Positions 40,798-50,189 of a DNA stretch of 64,000 nt are shown here, in pieces. The DNA comes from SMWN01 sp965261165 (GTDB taxonomy: Bacteria > Pseudomonadota > Gammaproteobacteria > Eutrophobiales > Eutrophobiaceae), in NCBI GenBank assembly GCA_965261165.1, contig OZ253445.1, positions 62,001 to 126,000 on the forward strand. Reading direction: 5' to 3'. Below the pieces are notes generated by a model. The model was not told the origin of the DNA. It made no database searches and worked only from the letters and a program-made list of their open reading frames with translations. Position numbers and translations under genes: made by a program. Every line of letters starts with the position of its first letter. Position 1 is the stretch's first letter.

Positions 40798-41085
40798 GAC
40801 ATTGCTAATCTTTGTGAGGATGTTTGACTAGGTAAATGTTGCAATTAGTGAGTATCATCTGAAACTTCTTCCCCTGATGATGAGGGTTTTTCGAAGGCTT
40901 CATCAGAGGAAGAAAGCTTGATCTCGGCGACAATGAGACTCTAGTTGTTGCTGGATAACCTTGAACAACATAAAGCTTTGCGCTGATGTTAGGTTCCCAC
41001 TGCTCATTGGGCGCTAATAAAGAGCACTAAAAATTTTCGCTCGGCTTCTGTTGCCATAAATTGTCTGGAATAATTTCACATAGAG
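40798..41085. other. Intergenic stretch with possible gene remnant
   Basis: Two overlapping minus-strand frames end here (one with SLIVAEIKLSSSDEAFEKP before a stop near 40848, another with EQWEPNISAKLYVVQGYP) but neither has a start codon with ribosome site. They may be the tail of a decayed gene. Nothing else is supported. Confidence 0.3.
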
Positions 41086-42618
41086 TTATTCGAATTTCAG
41101 ATGTTTATTTGCCAACCAGATTATTCCTAACACTGGGATACCAAGCATGGATGCAAAGAAAAAGAATTGTATATATCCGATATTATCGACAATCGAACCA
41201 GAATAACCGCCAAGTGTTTTTGGTATCAGTGTCATCAGCGAACTGAATAAAGCGTACTGCATTGCTGTAAATGATATATTTGTTAGGCGTGATAGAAAGG
41301 CAATGAAAGCAGCGCTGGCAATTCCTGCTGATAAATTGTCAACTGAAATGACGGCATATAGAAAAGTAATGTTATGCCCGCTCGCCGCCATAATCATGAA
41401 TAGCAGATTAGTTAAAACGGTTAGCAGTGCCCCTATGAATAAAATCTTCATGACTCCGTAGCGCACAGTAAGTAAACCGCCTATGAATCCGCCAAGAATG
41501 GTCATGATTAATCCAAAAGTCTTTACGACAGAGGCAATCTCATTTTTGCTATATCCTAAATCTTGATAGAAAATATTTGCGATCACACCAAGAACAATAT
41601 CAGATATTCTATATAAGCCGATCAGTGTCAATAGTAAAAAGGCTAGCTTAAGTCCATATTGTCTAAAAAAATCCGCGACGGGTTCTGCATAGCTTTCCAG
41701 AATCATTTTCTTCTCAATAAGTCTGAGTTTGATGCATAACAAAGATGTCAATATAGCTGCGAGGGTTCCTAACGAAAGGCGTATAGACTCAATAATGAAG
41801 CTACTAAGGACGTGGTTCTTTAATATATTGCTTAAGTTATTTTTCCAGCTTGCCGTAATGTCAGCACTCAATTGGAATAATAAAATGAAACTGGCAACTG
41901 CAAATATAAACACAATAAATAACCTAACATAGGCACTGTTTTTGTATTGGTTAATTCTTAATAAATTTTGCTCTGGTTCCCTAATGGCCAGCGTTGTGAT
42001 GATGCCTATCAGCATAACCATACTCATACAAAAATAGGTGGTTTTCCATGCATCATAGCTGTAAGTGCCCATTTCCGACCCAAAATAGTTGGCAATAAAT
42101 AGACTTCCTGCACCAGCCACGATCATACCGAGACGATATCCCGCAATGTATGTTGATGACATTAGAGCCTGTAATTCAGGGGCAGCAGACTCAATTCGAT
42201 AGGCATCTATGACTATGTCTTGAGTCGCGGATGAAAAACCTAGCATAACCGCAGCTAAAGCCATGATTTTTAGTTGTGCTGCCCCTGACGAAGGGTCGGT
42301 CAGAGCCATTAATGTAATAGAAATAATAATGGCAATTTGAGAGAGCAATATCCATGCGCGTCTCCTGCCAAGATGAAGAGTTAAATAAGGAATGGGAAGG
42401 CAGTCCGCAATAGGTGCCCAGATAAATTTAAATGAATAACCAAGGGCAGCCCAGCTAAAAAGCGTGGCTGTTGAACGATCGACTCCAGCTTCACGTAACC
42501 AAAGACCTAGAGATGAAAATATTAATAGTAATGGGACACCTGCAGAAAAACCAAAAAACAACATAGTGATGACACGAGGATGTAAGAATGCTCTGATACT
42601 GCCTTGCCAGCTATTCAT
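41086..42618 (-). CDS. ampG: AmpG-like muropeptide MFS transporter
   Basis: A 510-residue permease with about 12-14 helices. The N-terminal block MLFFGFSAGVPLLLIFSSLG, WLREAGVDRSTATLFSW and WAPIADCLPIPYLTLHLGRR is the AmpG signature. AmpG imports anhydro-muropeptides released during peptidoglycan turnover for recycling. The later part carries LTVRYGVMKILFIG and NLSAGIASAAFIAFLSRLTN blocks. No neighbour is linked, and the gene stands alone between two gene-poor stretches. The substrate is inferred from family. Confidence 0.88.
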   Translation of the reverse strand: MNSWQGSIRAFLHPRVITMLFFGFSAGVPLLLIFSSLGLWLREAGVDRSTATLFSWAALGYSFKFIWAPIADCLPIPYLTLHLGRRRAWILLSQIAIIISITLMALTDPSSGAAQLKIMALAAVMLGFSSATQDIVIDAYRIESAAPELQALMSSTYIAGYRLGMIVAGAGSLFIANYFGSEMGTYSYDAWKTTYFCMSMVMLIGIITTLAIREPEQNLLRINQYKNSAYVRLFIVFIFAVASFILLFQLSADITASWKNNLSNILKNHVLSSFIIESIRLSLGTLAAILTSLLCIKLRLIEKKMILESYAEPVADFFRQYGLKLAFLLLTLIGLYRISDIVLGVIANIFYQDLGYSKNEIASVVKTFGLIMTILGGFIGGLLTVRYGVMKILFIGALLTVLTNLLFMIMAASGHNITFLYAVISVDNLSAGIASAAFIAFLSRLTNISFTAMQYALFSSLMTLIPKTLGGYSGSIVDNIGYIQFFFFASMLGIPVLGIIWLANKHLKFE

Positions 42619-43055
42619 TCGTGAGATTTTGAGTGTTTGCTATGTTTATTAAAAGAAATCTGATGTCTTGCAATTCTACTCGATATTTAAGGTGCTCATA
42701 CACGAACATTAGCCCTTTGCTCATCTGGATTGGCTGAAGACTGAGTAGATGGTTTCTGGCAAAAAATTCCTGTTATGTGGGGATTAAGTATGACATACAA
42801 GCTGGATGGTATCAGAAGATACTGGTGATTTTTTGGTGGAAATAGTTCAAATTTAAGTTACGAAACCTTTTTAGGGAGGCGTTTTTCACATTACGCCTTA
42901 TTAAGGCAGGGCATCGTTTTTAGAGGACAGAAAAGTGACGATTTCCTCAGTCAAAAGAAATTAAATAAATGGTTCGAAACCAGACCCTGCTTGGGATGGT
43001 TCTAGCCATAGTGATTCTAGTTACCAGAGGTGCGTTTTCTATATCTATAGGCTTC
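42619..43055. other. Intergenic stretch, nothing recognised
   Basis: About 440 bp between two genes on the minus strand. I see no open frame with a ribosome site, no terminator with a T-run and no repeat family member. A weak inverted repeat GGTATC/GATACT lies near 42817. Confidence 0.4.
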
Positions 43056-45185
43056 TTAATTTAAATCTCTGGCGAGTCTAATGCCGACGTGGTCATAGCT
43101 AGTATCAGATTCCAGTTTGTCTCTTTTCGTATTTCTAATGGACTGTTGTGGACTGAGATATGCCCCGCCTCGAACAATTCTGTATGCGCAGTCGCCACCT
43201 TCCCAAACTCCATTATCTGTTGGTGCGCCTTTGTAGTTTTCATGCCAGCAGTCTTGCACCCATTCAGAAACATTGCCTGATGTGTCATGAAGGTTAAATT
43301 TATTTGCTTCAAACCTACCCACTTTAGATGGTTTGCGTGGATCCAAGCCTGTCTCGCATCCGAAGCAGTGCGCTCTTCCCGGTTCTTCATTATAGCCCCA
43401 CCAAAAAGGAGAATCTTTGCCTGTTGATGCTGCATATTCCCACTCACTTTCACTTAACAAACGATATTTATTATTGGTTTGTTCGGAAAGCCATTTTGTA
43501 TAGTAGTAAGCATCATCCCACGAGACGTAGATGACAGGATGTGTTTCTCTATTCAGAGAAAGATCTTTAGGTATTTTTCGATCTGTTGCTTTGGCAAATT
43601 TATCGTAATCAGCAAAGGTCACTTCGTATTTGCTCACGGCAAAAGATTTAATATTGACCGTGTGTCTAGGTCTTTCATCTGCAAAACGAGACGATGAAGA
43701 ACTACCCATTTTAAATAATCCTGTTGGAATGATAACCATCAGTGGTGATTTGCCACCATTTTTTAAGTCGTCCTGAAATTCTTTTTTATTATTTAAACCA
43801 GATGATAAAGCAGGTTTTGCAGTTTCCGTAACAGCTTTAGTTTTTGGGGTAGCCTTAGATGCTTCTGCTTCTGTTACTTCTGTTACTTCTGCTACTTCTT
43901 CTGTTACTTCTGTTACTTCTGCTACTTCTTCTGTTTCTTCTGTTTCTGCTACTTCTTCTGTTTCTGCTACTTCTGCTACTTCTGCTACTTCTGCTACTTC
44001 TTCTTCTGTTTCTGCTACTTCTACTTTAGAGCTTTTAGAGCTTTCAGTTTCAACTTCATCCGTCGCAATCGATTCCTTGGCGATACTCTCATCTGATATA
44101 GCCTCTTCCAGTACGGGTTCTTCAGTTGTTGGCTCCTCAACGACCATCTGATCAGTAGTAATTTTTGCGTCGTCAGAGATGAAATAATTACCAATTGCAG
44201 CAGCAATGATGACGGTCGCTACTAGGCCAATAATCAGACCGGCTTTGCTTTTTTCAGAATCTTCATCATCACTATCGACAGTTGCTGGATGACCATAAGT
44301 CTCAGGTCTAGGTTCTGCTGGTGCTTCAATTTTGATGGTGTTATCCATATCTGCGGTATCTAAGGCATTTGGGGCAGTGTTATCACCATTATTATCGTCT
44401 TCTACCACTGCGTCATCAGCGACACTATTGTCAGTAATTCTAATCACGACTGCTGTTGTGTTGTCTTGTCTTGGCATTGCTGCCTCTTCTACGGCATCCA
44501 TCAGGGCTTTGGAGCATTCTTTCGAGTTGTCTGCCCAGTTTGAATATTGAATAATTTTCCCTTTACTCAAGGTATCCATACCATCAGAGCAAACAATCAG
44601 CCTATCGTCGTGTTCCAATGCGAATGGTATTTGAGGGCAGTCGACTTCAGCGATGTCATCACCAGTAATTGCACTCATCAGCATATTTCTGGACAAGCCT
44701 GGTTCAGCATCTGCAGGTGTTCCAGCAGCTTCCATCCTATCCAGAAAGCCACCATAACTATGGTCAGCATTCAATTTTTTCAGTTCTTTATCGCGTAATA
44801 GATACAAATGGCTATCGCCGACACTAACCCATGAGAGTTGGCCTTCTTCAATGAGTGCCCCGACAAACGTGCAACCCATGCCATCAAGGGCAGGTGTCTC
44901 TTTGATAGTCTCTTCGATCGAGGCATTTGCTTCTAATATGCTTTGATTCAGTAATGCAGCAATTTCATCCGTAGGATAGCCAGCAGTAACAGATTTATTG
45001 AATGCCTGAACAGCCATATTACTAGCCACATTGCCTGCAGCATGGCCGCCCATCCCATCGGCAACGATGATGAGAGAATTAGTTTTTCCCTCAGAATCTG
45101 TAAGATTCGTGATCAGGAAGGCATCTTCCTGATAATCACGTGCACCATCAATTTGTGAACCTGCTATTTCTAAATGAAACGTCAT
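43056..45185 (-). CDS. PP2C phosphatase-TM-FGE/sulfatase-modifying domain fusion
   Basis: A 709-residue protein with an unusual layout. Residues 1-250 are a PP2C Ser/Thr phosphatase with metal-site motifs DYQEDAF, VADGMGGHAAGN, GDSHLYLLR, SDGMDTLS and DNTTAVV. A single membrane helix follows at about 313-333, then a low-complexity linker of E, V, A, T residues (about 335-470, repeated EVAEVTEVTE) and a C-terminal FGE/SUMF1-like domain (about 483-709: YEVTFADYDKFAKAT, VIYVSWDDAYYYTKWLS, LLSESEWEYAAS, LHDTSGNVSEWVQDCW, RIVRGGAYL). The phosphatase would face the cytoplasm, the FGE-like domain the periplasm. The role is unknown; the domain pair suggests transmembrane signalling. Confidence 0.85.
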   Translation of the reverse strand: MTFHLEIAGSQIDGARDYQEDAFLITNLTDSEGKTNSLIIVADGMGGHAAGNVASNMAVQAFNKSVTAGYPTDEIAALLNQSILEANASIEETIKETPALDGMGCTFVGALIEEGQLSWVSVGDSHLYLLRDKELKKLNADHSYGGFLDRMEAAGTPADAEPGLSRNMLMSAITGDDIAEVDCPQIPFALEHDDRLIVCSDGMDTLSKGKIIQYSNWADNSKECSKALMDAVEEAAMPRQDNTTAVVIRITDNSVADDAVVEDDNNGDNTAPNALDTADMDNTIKIEAPAEPRPETYGHPATVDSDDEDSEKSKAGLIIGLVATVIIAAAIGNYFISDDAKITTDQMVVEEPTTEEPVLEEAISDESIAKESIATDEVETESSKSSKVEVAETEEEVAEVAEVAEVAETEEVAETEETEEVAEVTEVTEEVAEVTEVTEAEASKATPKTKAVTETAKPALSSGLNNKKEFQDDLKNGGKSPLMVIIPTGLFKMGSSSSSRFADERPRHTVNIKSFAVSKYEVTFADYDKFAKATDRKIPKDLSLNRETHPVIYVSWDDAYYYTKWLSEQTNNKYRLLSESEWEYAASTGKDSPFWWGYNEEPGRAHCFGCETGLDPRKPSKVGRFEANKFNLHDTSGNVSEWVQDCWHENYKGAPTDNGVWEGGDCAYRIVRGGAYLSPQQSIRNTKRDKLESDTSYDHVGIRLARDLN

Positions 45186-45485
45186 TATTTAGCTAAATTT
45201 CAAAAGTTAATATTTATAAATAGGTTAGTAATCATATAGATTTTTATTTGCATGCCGCTTCAATATGTTATCAGTTTCAAAATCTATCCAGTCACAGACT
45301 ATAGTGTAACAAGCACCGTGAAGTGCTTGGCATCCTACCAGTGATTGCATATTTCACAAAATGAATTGTTATTTTTTTTAGGGCCTGTCGATCTTTTGCA
45401 AGGGGCGTAAAGAATTTAAAAGAAGCATAAAGAAAAGGCAATCTCGTAAGATTTGTTTCGCCAAAAACAACCCAACGAGATTGTC

Positions 45486-45850
45486 ATGCTCCGACAAATG
45501 CTCACTGATGAACAATGGTCGAGGATACGAACTATCATGCTAAAAGATCGCGTTTATAGCAAGCCTGAACACAGACATACAGCTGGAAGGGGCATTATAC
45601 TGGATGCGCACAGGGTATCCCTGAAGTGTTTGGTAAATGGAGTAGTGTTTACAGGTGCTTATGGCAGTGGCCAGTGGTGGTCTGCCCCCCCAGTATTTTA
45701 TTATCAACTGGCGGTGAGGCACATTGCGTCTGAATGCTTGATAATGCTAAAAGCACGCTAATTGAGAGGTTTTATGCTGTTCTGCGACGATTGAAGGAAA
45801 ATTCTCGCAAAACGAAACTGTTTCGTGCAAAATTTTATAAAAATGAATGA
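45486..45850 (+). pseudogene. Degraded IS5-like transposase
   Basis: The reading from 45486 starts MLRQMLTDEQWSRIRTIML and KDRVYSKPEHRHT, the usual N-terminus of an IS5-type DDE transposase. Similarity then jumps frame to GALYWMRTGYP, stops, and resumes in the third frame as EVFGKWSSVYRCLWQW, which implies a deletion of the WRDLP segment. The catalytic middle is missing; the tail STLIERFYAVLRRLKENSRK reaches a TGA at 45850. The last 70 bp match the inside of the 341-bp element at 11753, so both come from the same insertion sequence. It is not functional. Confidence 0.75.
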
Positions 45851-45858
45851 TATCGCCT

Positions 45859-46254
45859 GAGACCTTTGTACTTGTGCCCTTGTGGGTACTTGTGCCCTTG
45901 TGGGTATAACTGTCGGAAGTGCGGCTTCAGCCGCGCAAGATAATTGTAGATGGCAGGACTTATGTACAGGGATGTACGGTATGCCGATTTTGCATGGAGC
46001 AAAAATCGGTTATGTACAGGGATGTACGGTATGCCGATTTTGCATGGAGCAAAAATCGGTTATGTACAGGGATGTACGGTATGCCGATTTTGCATGGAGC
46101 AAAAATCGGTTATGTACAGGGATGTACGGTATGCCGATTTTGCATGGAGCAAAAATCGGTTATGTACAGGGATGTACGGTATGCCGATTTTGCATGGAGC
46201 AAAAATCGGCAAAAGTCCCACTTCCGACCATTTTTTGAATGATGCAAAGGTCTC
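45859..46254. mobile_element. GAGACC-family element filled with tandem repeats
   Basis: The left end GAGACCTTTG (45859-45868) and the right end CAAAGGTCTC (46245-46254) are inverted repeats. The inside begins with two copies of an 18-bp unit (ACTTGTGCCCTTGTGGGT, 45870-45905), then has a five-copy 50-bp array. GTCGGAAGTG (45909-45918) is repeated inverted as CACTTCCGAC (46220-46229). The last 22 bp equal those of the element at 11753. No protein gene is intended; open frames through the array arise from the repeat. Confidence 0.75.
45961..46210. repeat. Five identical 50-bp tandem repeats, each with a hairpin
   Basis: Units begin at 45961, 46011, 46061, 46111 and 46161 and are identical except for the final base of the last unit. 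Each contains CCGATTTTGC and GCAAAAATCGG, which pair as a stem with one extra A, and a TGTACAGGGATGTACGG block. All three plus-strand frames stay open because 50 is not divisible by three and the unit lacks stops. Confidence 0.95.
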
Positions 46255-46362
46255 TGATTAGTCCATTTTATTGACAAGTTTATAGGTTTTTTCTAGACTC
46301 AGCGGGCATCGCCGATTTAATTCGAGTTTGCGGGTACCTAATTAAAGTACCGCTAAAGAAGA

Positions 46363-46400
46363 ACAACCTGCTTTAGCATAAGCTGATTGCAGGTTTTTTT
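46363..46400 (+). terminator. Terminator or attenuator upstream of metZ
   Basis: AACCTGC (46365-46371) and GCAGGTT (46389-46395) form a stem with a 17-nt loop, followed by a run of T (46394-46400). It is about 67 bp before the metZ start and no gene ends nearby, so it may regulate metZ. A second hairpin, GCGGGTAC with GTACCGC (about 46330-46352), lies just upstream. I recognise no known riboswitch here. Confidence 0.5.
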
Positions 46401-46466
46401 ACGTCTGTTAAGAATGCCCGTTAAATTTTTTTCAGTACAGGTTGCATTGATTATCTGGAGTTAAGA

Positions 46467-47654
46467 ATGGCCAAAATTGATCCAAAACAATATGGCTCAA
46501 ATACGAACGCAGTCAGGGCAGGGCAGGTACGCAGTGCTGAAGGCGAGCATAGCGAAGCAATTGTGACTACCTCAAGTTTTGTCTTTAAGGATGCAGCGGA
46601 AGCAGCAGCAAGATTTTCTGGGGATGTTCCAGGGAACGTCTATTCGAGATTCACTAATCCGACAGTACGCACATTTGAGGAACGTCTAGCCGCTCTGGAA
46701 GGTGCTAAATATTGTGTCGCAACCTCATCAGGGATGAGCGCTATCTTAAGCGCATGCATGGCTCTATTGAAATCTGGGGATCATATCGTCGCCTCGCAGA
46801 GTATTTTTGGCACAACAGTCGGCTTATTTGACAATATTTTGTCAAAATTTGGAATCACGACCACATTTGTTGAATTGACAGATGATGAGGCATGGGAGAT
46901 CGCAATAGGTCCTGATACAAAAATGTTGTTTCTGGAAACGCCTTCAAACCCTTTAACCGAGATTGTTGATATTTCTCGTCTAGCCGAAATTGCACATTCA
47001 AATGGGTGTTTGTTGATCGTGGATAATTGTTTCTGTACGCCGGCATTACAGCAACCATTTAGCCTAGGAGCCGATATTATTGTCCATTCGGCAACAAAAT
47101 ATCTTGATGGGCAAGGTCGATGTATGGGCGGTGCCGTACTTGGCAATCATGAACTTCTGGCAGAGGATGTCGTTAGGTTTCTAAGAATTGCTGGCACAAC
47201 GATGAGTCCATTTAATGCGTGGGTATTCCTAAAAGGCCTAGAAACATTGAATTTGAGGATGAAAGCGCATTGTGAAAATGCGTTGAAAGTCGCCGAGTGG
47301 TTAGACCAGCAGGCAAAGGTGACGCGTGTTTACTATCCTGGCTTGCCATCACACCCGCAACATGAATTGGCAAAAAGTCAGCAATCTGGGTTTGGAGGGG
47401 TGCTGAGTTTTGAGGTGGAAGGTAGTCAAAAAGCTGCATGGAATGTCGTCAATTCGACTTCACTATTTTCTATTACGGCGAATCTGGGCGATGCCAAAAG
47501 CACTATTACCCATCCGGCAACTACTACACATCATAGACTTACTAATGAACAGCGTGTTCAGGCAGGAATTAGCGATGGTTTGATCAGATTATCAATTGGA
47601 TTTGAAGATGTTAGCGATCTTACTCAGGATCTGGTAGCGGGTTTGTCAGACTGA
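46467..47654 (+). CDS. metZ: O-succinylhomoserine sulphhydrylase MetZ
   Basis: A 395-residue PLP enzyme of the Cys/Met metabolism family, at family length. TNAVRAGQVRSAEGEHSEAI, SRFTNPTVRTFEERLAALEG, TSSGMSAILSA and the PLP lysine in HSATKYLDGQGRCMGGAV (Lys near residue 210) fit MetZ more closely than MetB, MetC or methionine gamma-lyase. It makes homocysteine directly from O-succinylhomoserine and sulphide. The gene has a GGAG ribosome site and a hairpin-rich leader with a likely attenuator. Start ATG at 46467 yields the common MAKIDPKQYGSNT beginning. Confidence 0.93.
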   Translation: MAKIDPKQYGSNTNAVRAGQVRSAEGEHSEAIVTTSSFVFKDAAEAAARFSGDVPGNVYSRFTNPTVRTFEERLAALEGAKYCVATSSGMSAILSACMALLKSGDHIVASQSIFGTTVGLFDNILSKFGITTTFVELTDDEAWEIAIGPDTKMLFLETPSNPLTEIVDISRLAEIAHSNGCLLIVDNCFCTPALQQPFSLGADIIVHSATKYLDGQGRCMGGAVLGNHELLAEDVVRFLRIAGTTMSPFNAWVFLKGLETLNLRMKAHCENALKVAEWLDQQAKVTRVYYPGLPSHPQHELAKSQQSGFGGVLSFEVEGSQKAAWNVVNSTSLFSITANLGDAKSTITHPATTTHHRLTNEQRVQAGISDGLIRLSIGFEDVSDLTQDLVAGLSD

Positions 47655-47837
47655 GGGAGAAAGTATTTGAATTAGTTATCTGGGACAGCCTCTAATGATT
47701 TTCGAAAGTGTTGGAAATTCTGAGATTAGGGGATTCCAAAAACCTTAAAAAATAAAGGACTTGGCTACGCAAGTCGCAAATATCGATGCCAAATACAACA
47801 GATAACCAACATTATATTTCAATCTAAAATTATTTTA

Positions 47838-48326
47838 ATGGAATTTAAAAAACTCTTTATCTGTTGTGCATTGCTCGTGCTGCTTTCTTGTGGCGAGGAA
47901 ATTGACCCCAAGATCGCTTTTCAAAAAGGAGATTATGCGAGCGCATTGCCAATATGGAAGCTTAGAGTAGAGCAAAATGATCTGGAAGCACAAAATTTTC
48001 TGGGTATACATTACTTACTTGGTTTAGGCGTGAAACGTGATTTTTCTCAGGCAAAAAAATGGTATGAAAGAGCTGCTATTGCCGGTCATCCTGATGCACA
48101 GAGAAACCTGGGAATGATGTATGAATCAGGACGTGGCCTGGCGAGAGATTTTGAGGAAGCATACATATGGCTCTATGCTGCGTATAGACAAGGACATCCA
48201 CGAGCAGCAGCGAGCTTGCAATCTTTGGTGGCCAAACTTTCGCCAAACAGTAAAATCTTGCTTCGAAAAAAAGCGAGAAAATATATTAAAAAAGACGTTT
48301 TAGGAGCGGATGCGGATGATTTCTAA
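47838..48326 (+). CDS. Sel1-repeat lipoprotein
   Basis: A 162-residue protein with a lipoprotein signal (LLVLLSCGEE; Cys near residue 18) and three Sel1-like repeats (EAQNFLGIHYLLGLGVKRDFSQAKKWYE near 48-75, DAQRNLGMMYESGRGLARDF near 85). Each repeat is a helix pair of the TPR-like superfamily and mediates protein contacts. It lies 30 bp upstream of glmS, and may be cotranscribed. The C-terminal lysine-rich stretch (RKKARKYIKKD) is unremarkable. Confidence 0.82.
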   Translation: MEFKKLFICCALLVLLSCGEEIDPKIAFQKGDYASALPIWKLRVEQNDLEAQNFLGIHYLLGLGVKRDFSQAKKWYERAAIAGHPDAQRNLGMMYESGRGLARDFEEAYIWLYAAYRQGHPRAAASLQSLVAKLSPNSKILLRKKARKYIKKDVLGADADDF

Positions 48327-48356
48327 ATCTTTGAGCAGGTTATTTGAGGCAATGAT

Positions 48357-50189
48357 ATGTGTGGGATAGTTGGTGCGGTTGCACAAAGAGATGTGACGCC
48401 TATCCTGCTTGAAGGCTTGAAACGTCTGGAATATAGAGGTTATGATTCTGCTGGGCTCGCTGTGATCAATGGTGATAACTTATTTGAAAGGATTCGGGTA
48501 ACTGGGAAGATAAAAGCTCTTGAACGAGAGATGGAAAAGAGTCAATTATCGGGAAGCACTGGCATTGCCCATACTCGTTGGGCAACTCATGGAGAACCTA
48601 CTACTGAGAACGCACATCCTCATATTTGTCGCGATCAACTTGCATTAGTCCACAATGGCATCATCGAGAATCATGAGCAACTCAGAGAACAACAAGTAAA
48701 ACTTGGCTACAAATTCACCTCCGACACAGATAGTGAAGTTATCGTAAATCAAATTCATGGCTATCTTGATAAAGGCGAAGATTTGCTTTCCGCAGTGGTA
48801 AATACAACGGCGATGCTTAAAGGCGCCTATGCGCTTGGCGTCATTAATAAGAGCGATTCTGATCGAATTATTGCAACTCGAAATGGCAGCCCATTAGTCA
48901 TAGGGATTGGTATTGGTGAGTATTTCATTGCCTCAGATGTCTTCGCTTTATTGCCAGTGACGCAACAATTTATTTTTCCTGAGGAGGGCGATGTTGCCGA
49001 TATCAGTCGAGATAGTCTTACTATTTATGATGCAAATGGTCATGTTGTTGAAAGACCCATCAGCCTGTCAAAATTATCCACGGAGAGTGCTAATAAGGCA
49101 GGCTTTCGTCACTACATGCTGAAAGAAATATATGAACAGCCAACATCGGTAACAGATACCCTGGAGGGACGATTAGATAAAGGTTTAGTCGTTGAAGATG
49201 TTTTTGGTCAGGTCGCGAGTCGTATCTTTGATAAGGTTAAGGCAATTCAAATTGTTGCTTGTGGAACCAGTTATCACGCTGGCTTGGTAGCAAAATATTG
49301 GGCGGAAGAACTTGCAAATATTCCATGCCAAGTTGAAGTTGCCAGCGAATTTAGATACAGAAATATTTTTGTTCCGGAAAATACTTTATTTGTGACTATT
49401 TCACAATCTGGCGAAACTGCGGATACATTGGCAGCCTTAAAAAAGGCAAAAGAATCAGGTTTTTTGAGTACTTTAAGTATATGTAATGTTGCCGAGAGTT
49501 CGATGACTCGTGAGTCAGAATTAGTCTTCTTGACAAGAGCAGGTATAGAAATTGGCGTCGCATCGACCAAGGCATTTACAACACAATTAGTTTCTCTGCT
49601 TTTATTGATTTTAACTATTGCCAGACGATATCGCATGGATACTAGCACTGAGAAAGAAATTGTCTCTCAACTTGAACACTTGCCTGGCCAAATAAATTCG
49701 GTATTTGAGCTCAATGAGCAGATAAGTAATTTGGCAAATCAATTTGCCAATAAAAATCACGCGCTTTATTTAGGACGAGGCACGATGTTGCCTGTGGCGA
49801 TGGAAGGCGCACTTAAGCTGAAAGAGATTTCTTATATTCATGCAGAGGCTTACCCTGCTGGCGAATTGAAGCATGGGCCGTTAGCATTGGTGGATAATGA
49901 AATGCCTGTTATTGCCGTAGCGCCAAATAATATGCTCTTGGGAAAGTTGAAATCAAATTTGCACGAGGTTAAAGCTAGGGGCGGAAAACTTTATGTCATT
50001 ACTGATACGAGTGCTGAAATTAGTTCAGATACGGATATAGAACTACTAAAAATATCCCCAGTTAATGAATATCTCTCTCCAATCGTTTACACAGTGCCAT
50101 TACAATTACTCTCTTATCATATTGCAGTTTTAAAGGGAGCCGATGTCGATCAGCCTAGGAATCTGGCAAAATCCGTCACAGTAGAATAG
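48357..50189 (+). CDS. glmS: Glutamine-fructose-6-phosphate aminotransferase GlmS
   Basis: A 610-residue enzyme with an N-terminal glutaminase domain whose nucleophile is Cys2 (MCGIVGAVAQ), then GLKRLEYRGYDSAGLAV, IAHTRWATHG and SDTDSEVI, and two SIS domains (TSYHAGLVAKYW, SQSGETADTLAALK, ASTKAFTTQ, AYPAGELKHGPLAL). It makes glucosamine 6-phosphate for peptidoglycan and lipopolysaccharide. The length and motifs are normal, and the stop is followed by a long gap before the convergent isochorismatase gene. No glmS ribozyme was seen, as expected in this group. Confidence 0.96.
   Translation: MCGIVGAVAQRDVTPILLEGLKRLEYRGYDSAGLAVINGDNLFERIRVTGKIKALEREMEKSQLSGSTGIAHTRWATHGEPTTENAHPHICRDQLALVHNGIIENHEQLREQQVKLGYKFTSDTDSEVIVNQIHGYLDKGEDLLSAVVNTTAMLKGAYALGVINKSDSDRIIATRNGSPLVIGIGIGEYFIASDVFALLPVTQQFIFPEEGDVADISRDSLTIYDANGHVVERPISLSKLSTESANKAGFRHYMLKEIYEQPTSVTDTLEGRLDKGLVVEDVFGQVASRIFDKVKAIQIVACGTSYHAGLVAKYWAEELANIPCQVEVASEFRYRNIFVPENTLFVTISQSGETADTLAALKKAKESGFLSTLSICNVAESSMTRESELVFLTRAGIEIGVASTKAFTTQLVSLLLLILTIARRYRMDTSTEKEIVSQLEHLPGQINSVFELNEQISNLANQFANKNHALYLGRGTMLPVAMEGALKLKEISYIHAEAYPAGELKHGPLALVDNEMPVIAVAPNNMLLGKLKSNLHEVKARGGKLYVITDTSAEISSDTDIELLKISPVNEYLSPIVYTVPLQLLSYHIAVLKGADVDQPRNLAKSVTVE

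Noticed and set aside
45961..46210. CRISPR-like repeat-spacer structure
   Set aside because: All 50 bp recur unchanged, so there are no unique spacers.
45882..46261. Three long plus-strand frames through the 50-bp array
   Set aside because: All frames have the same periodic peptide because the unit lacks stops; this is a property of the repeat, not a gene.
46300..46400. SAM or SAH riboswitch upstream of metZ
   Set aside because: I could not align the conserved core of any known class; only hairpins are visible.
48357..50189. glmS ribozyme in the leader
   Set aside because: The upstream 30 bp contains no ribozyme core and such elements are mostly in Firmicutes.
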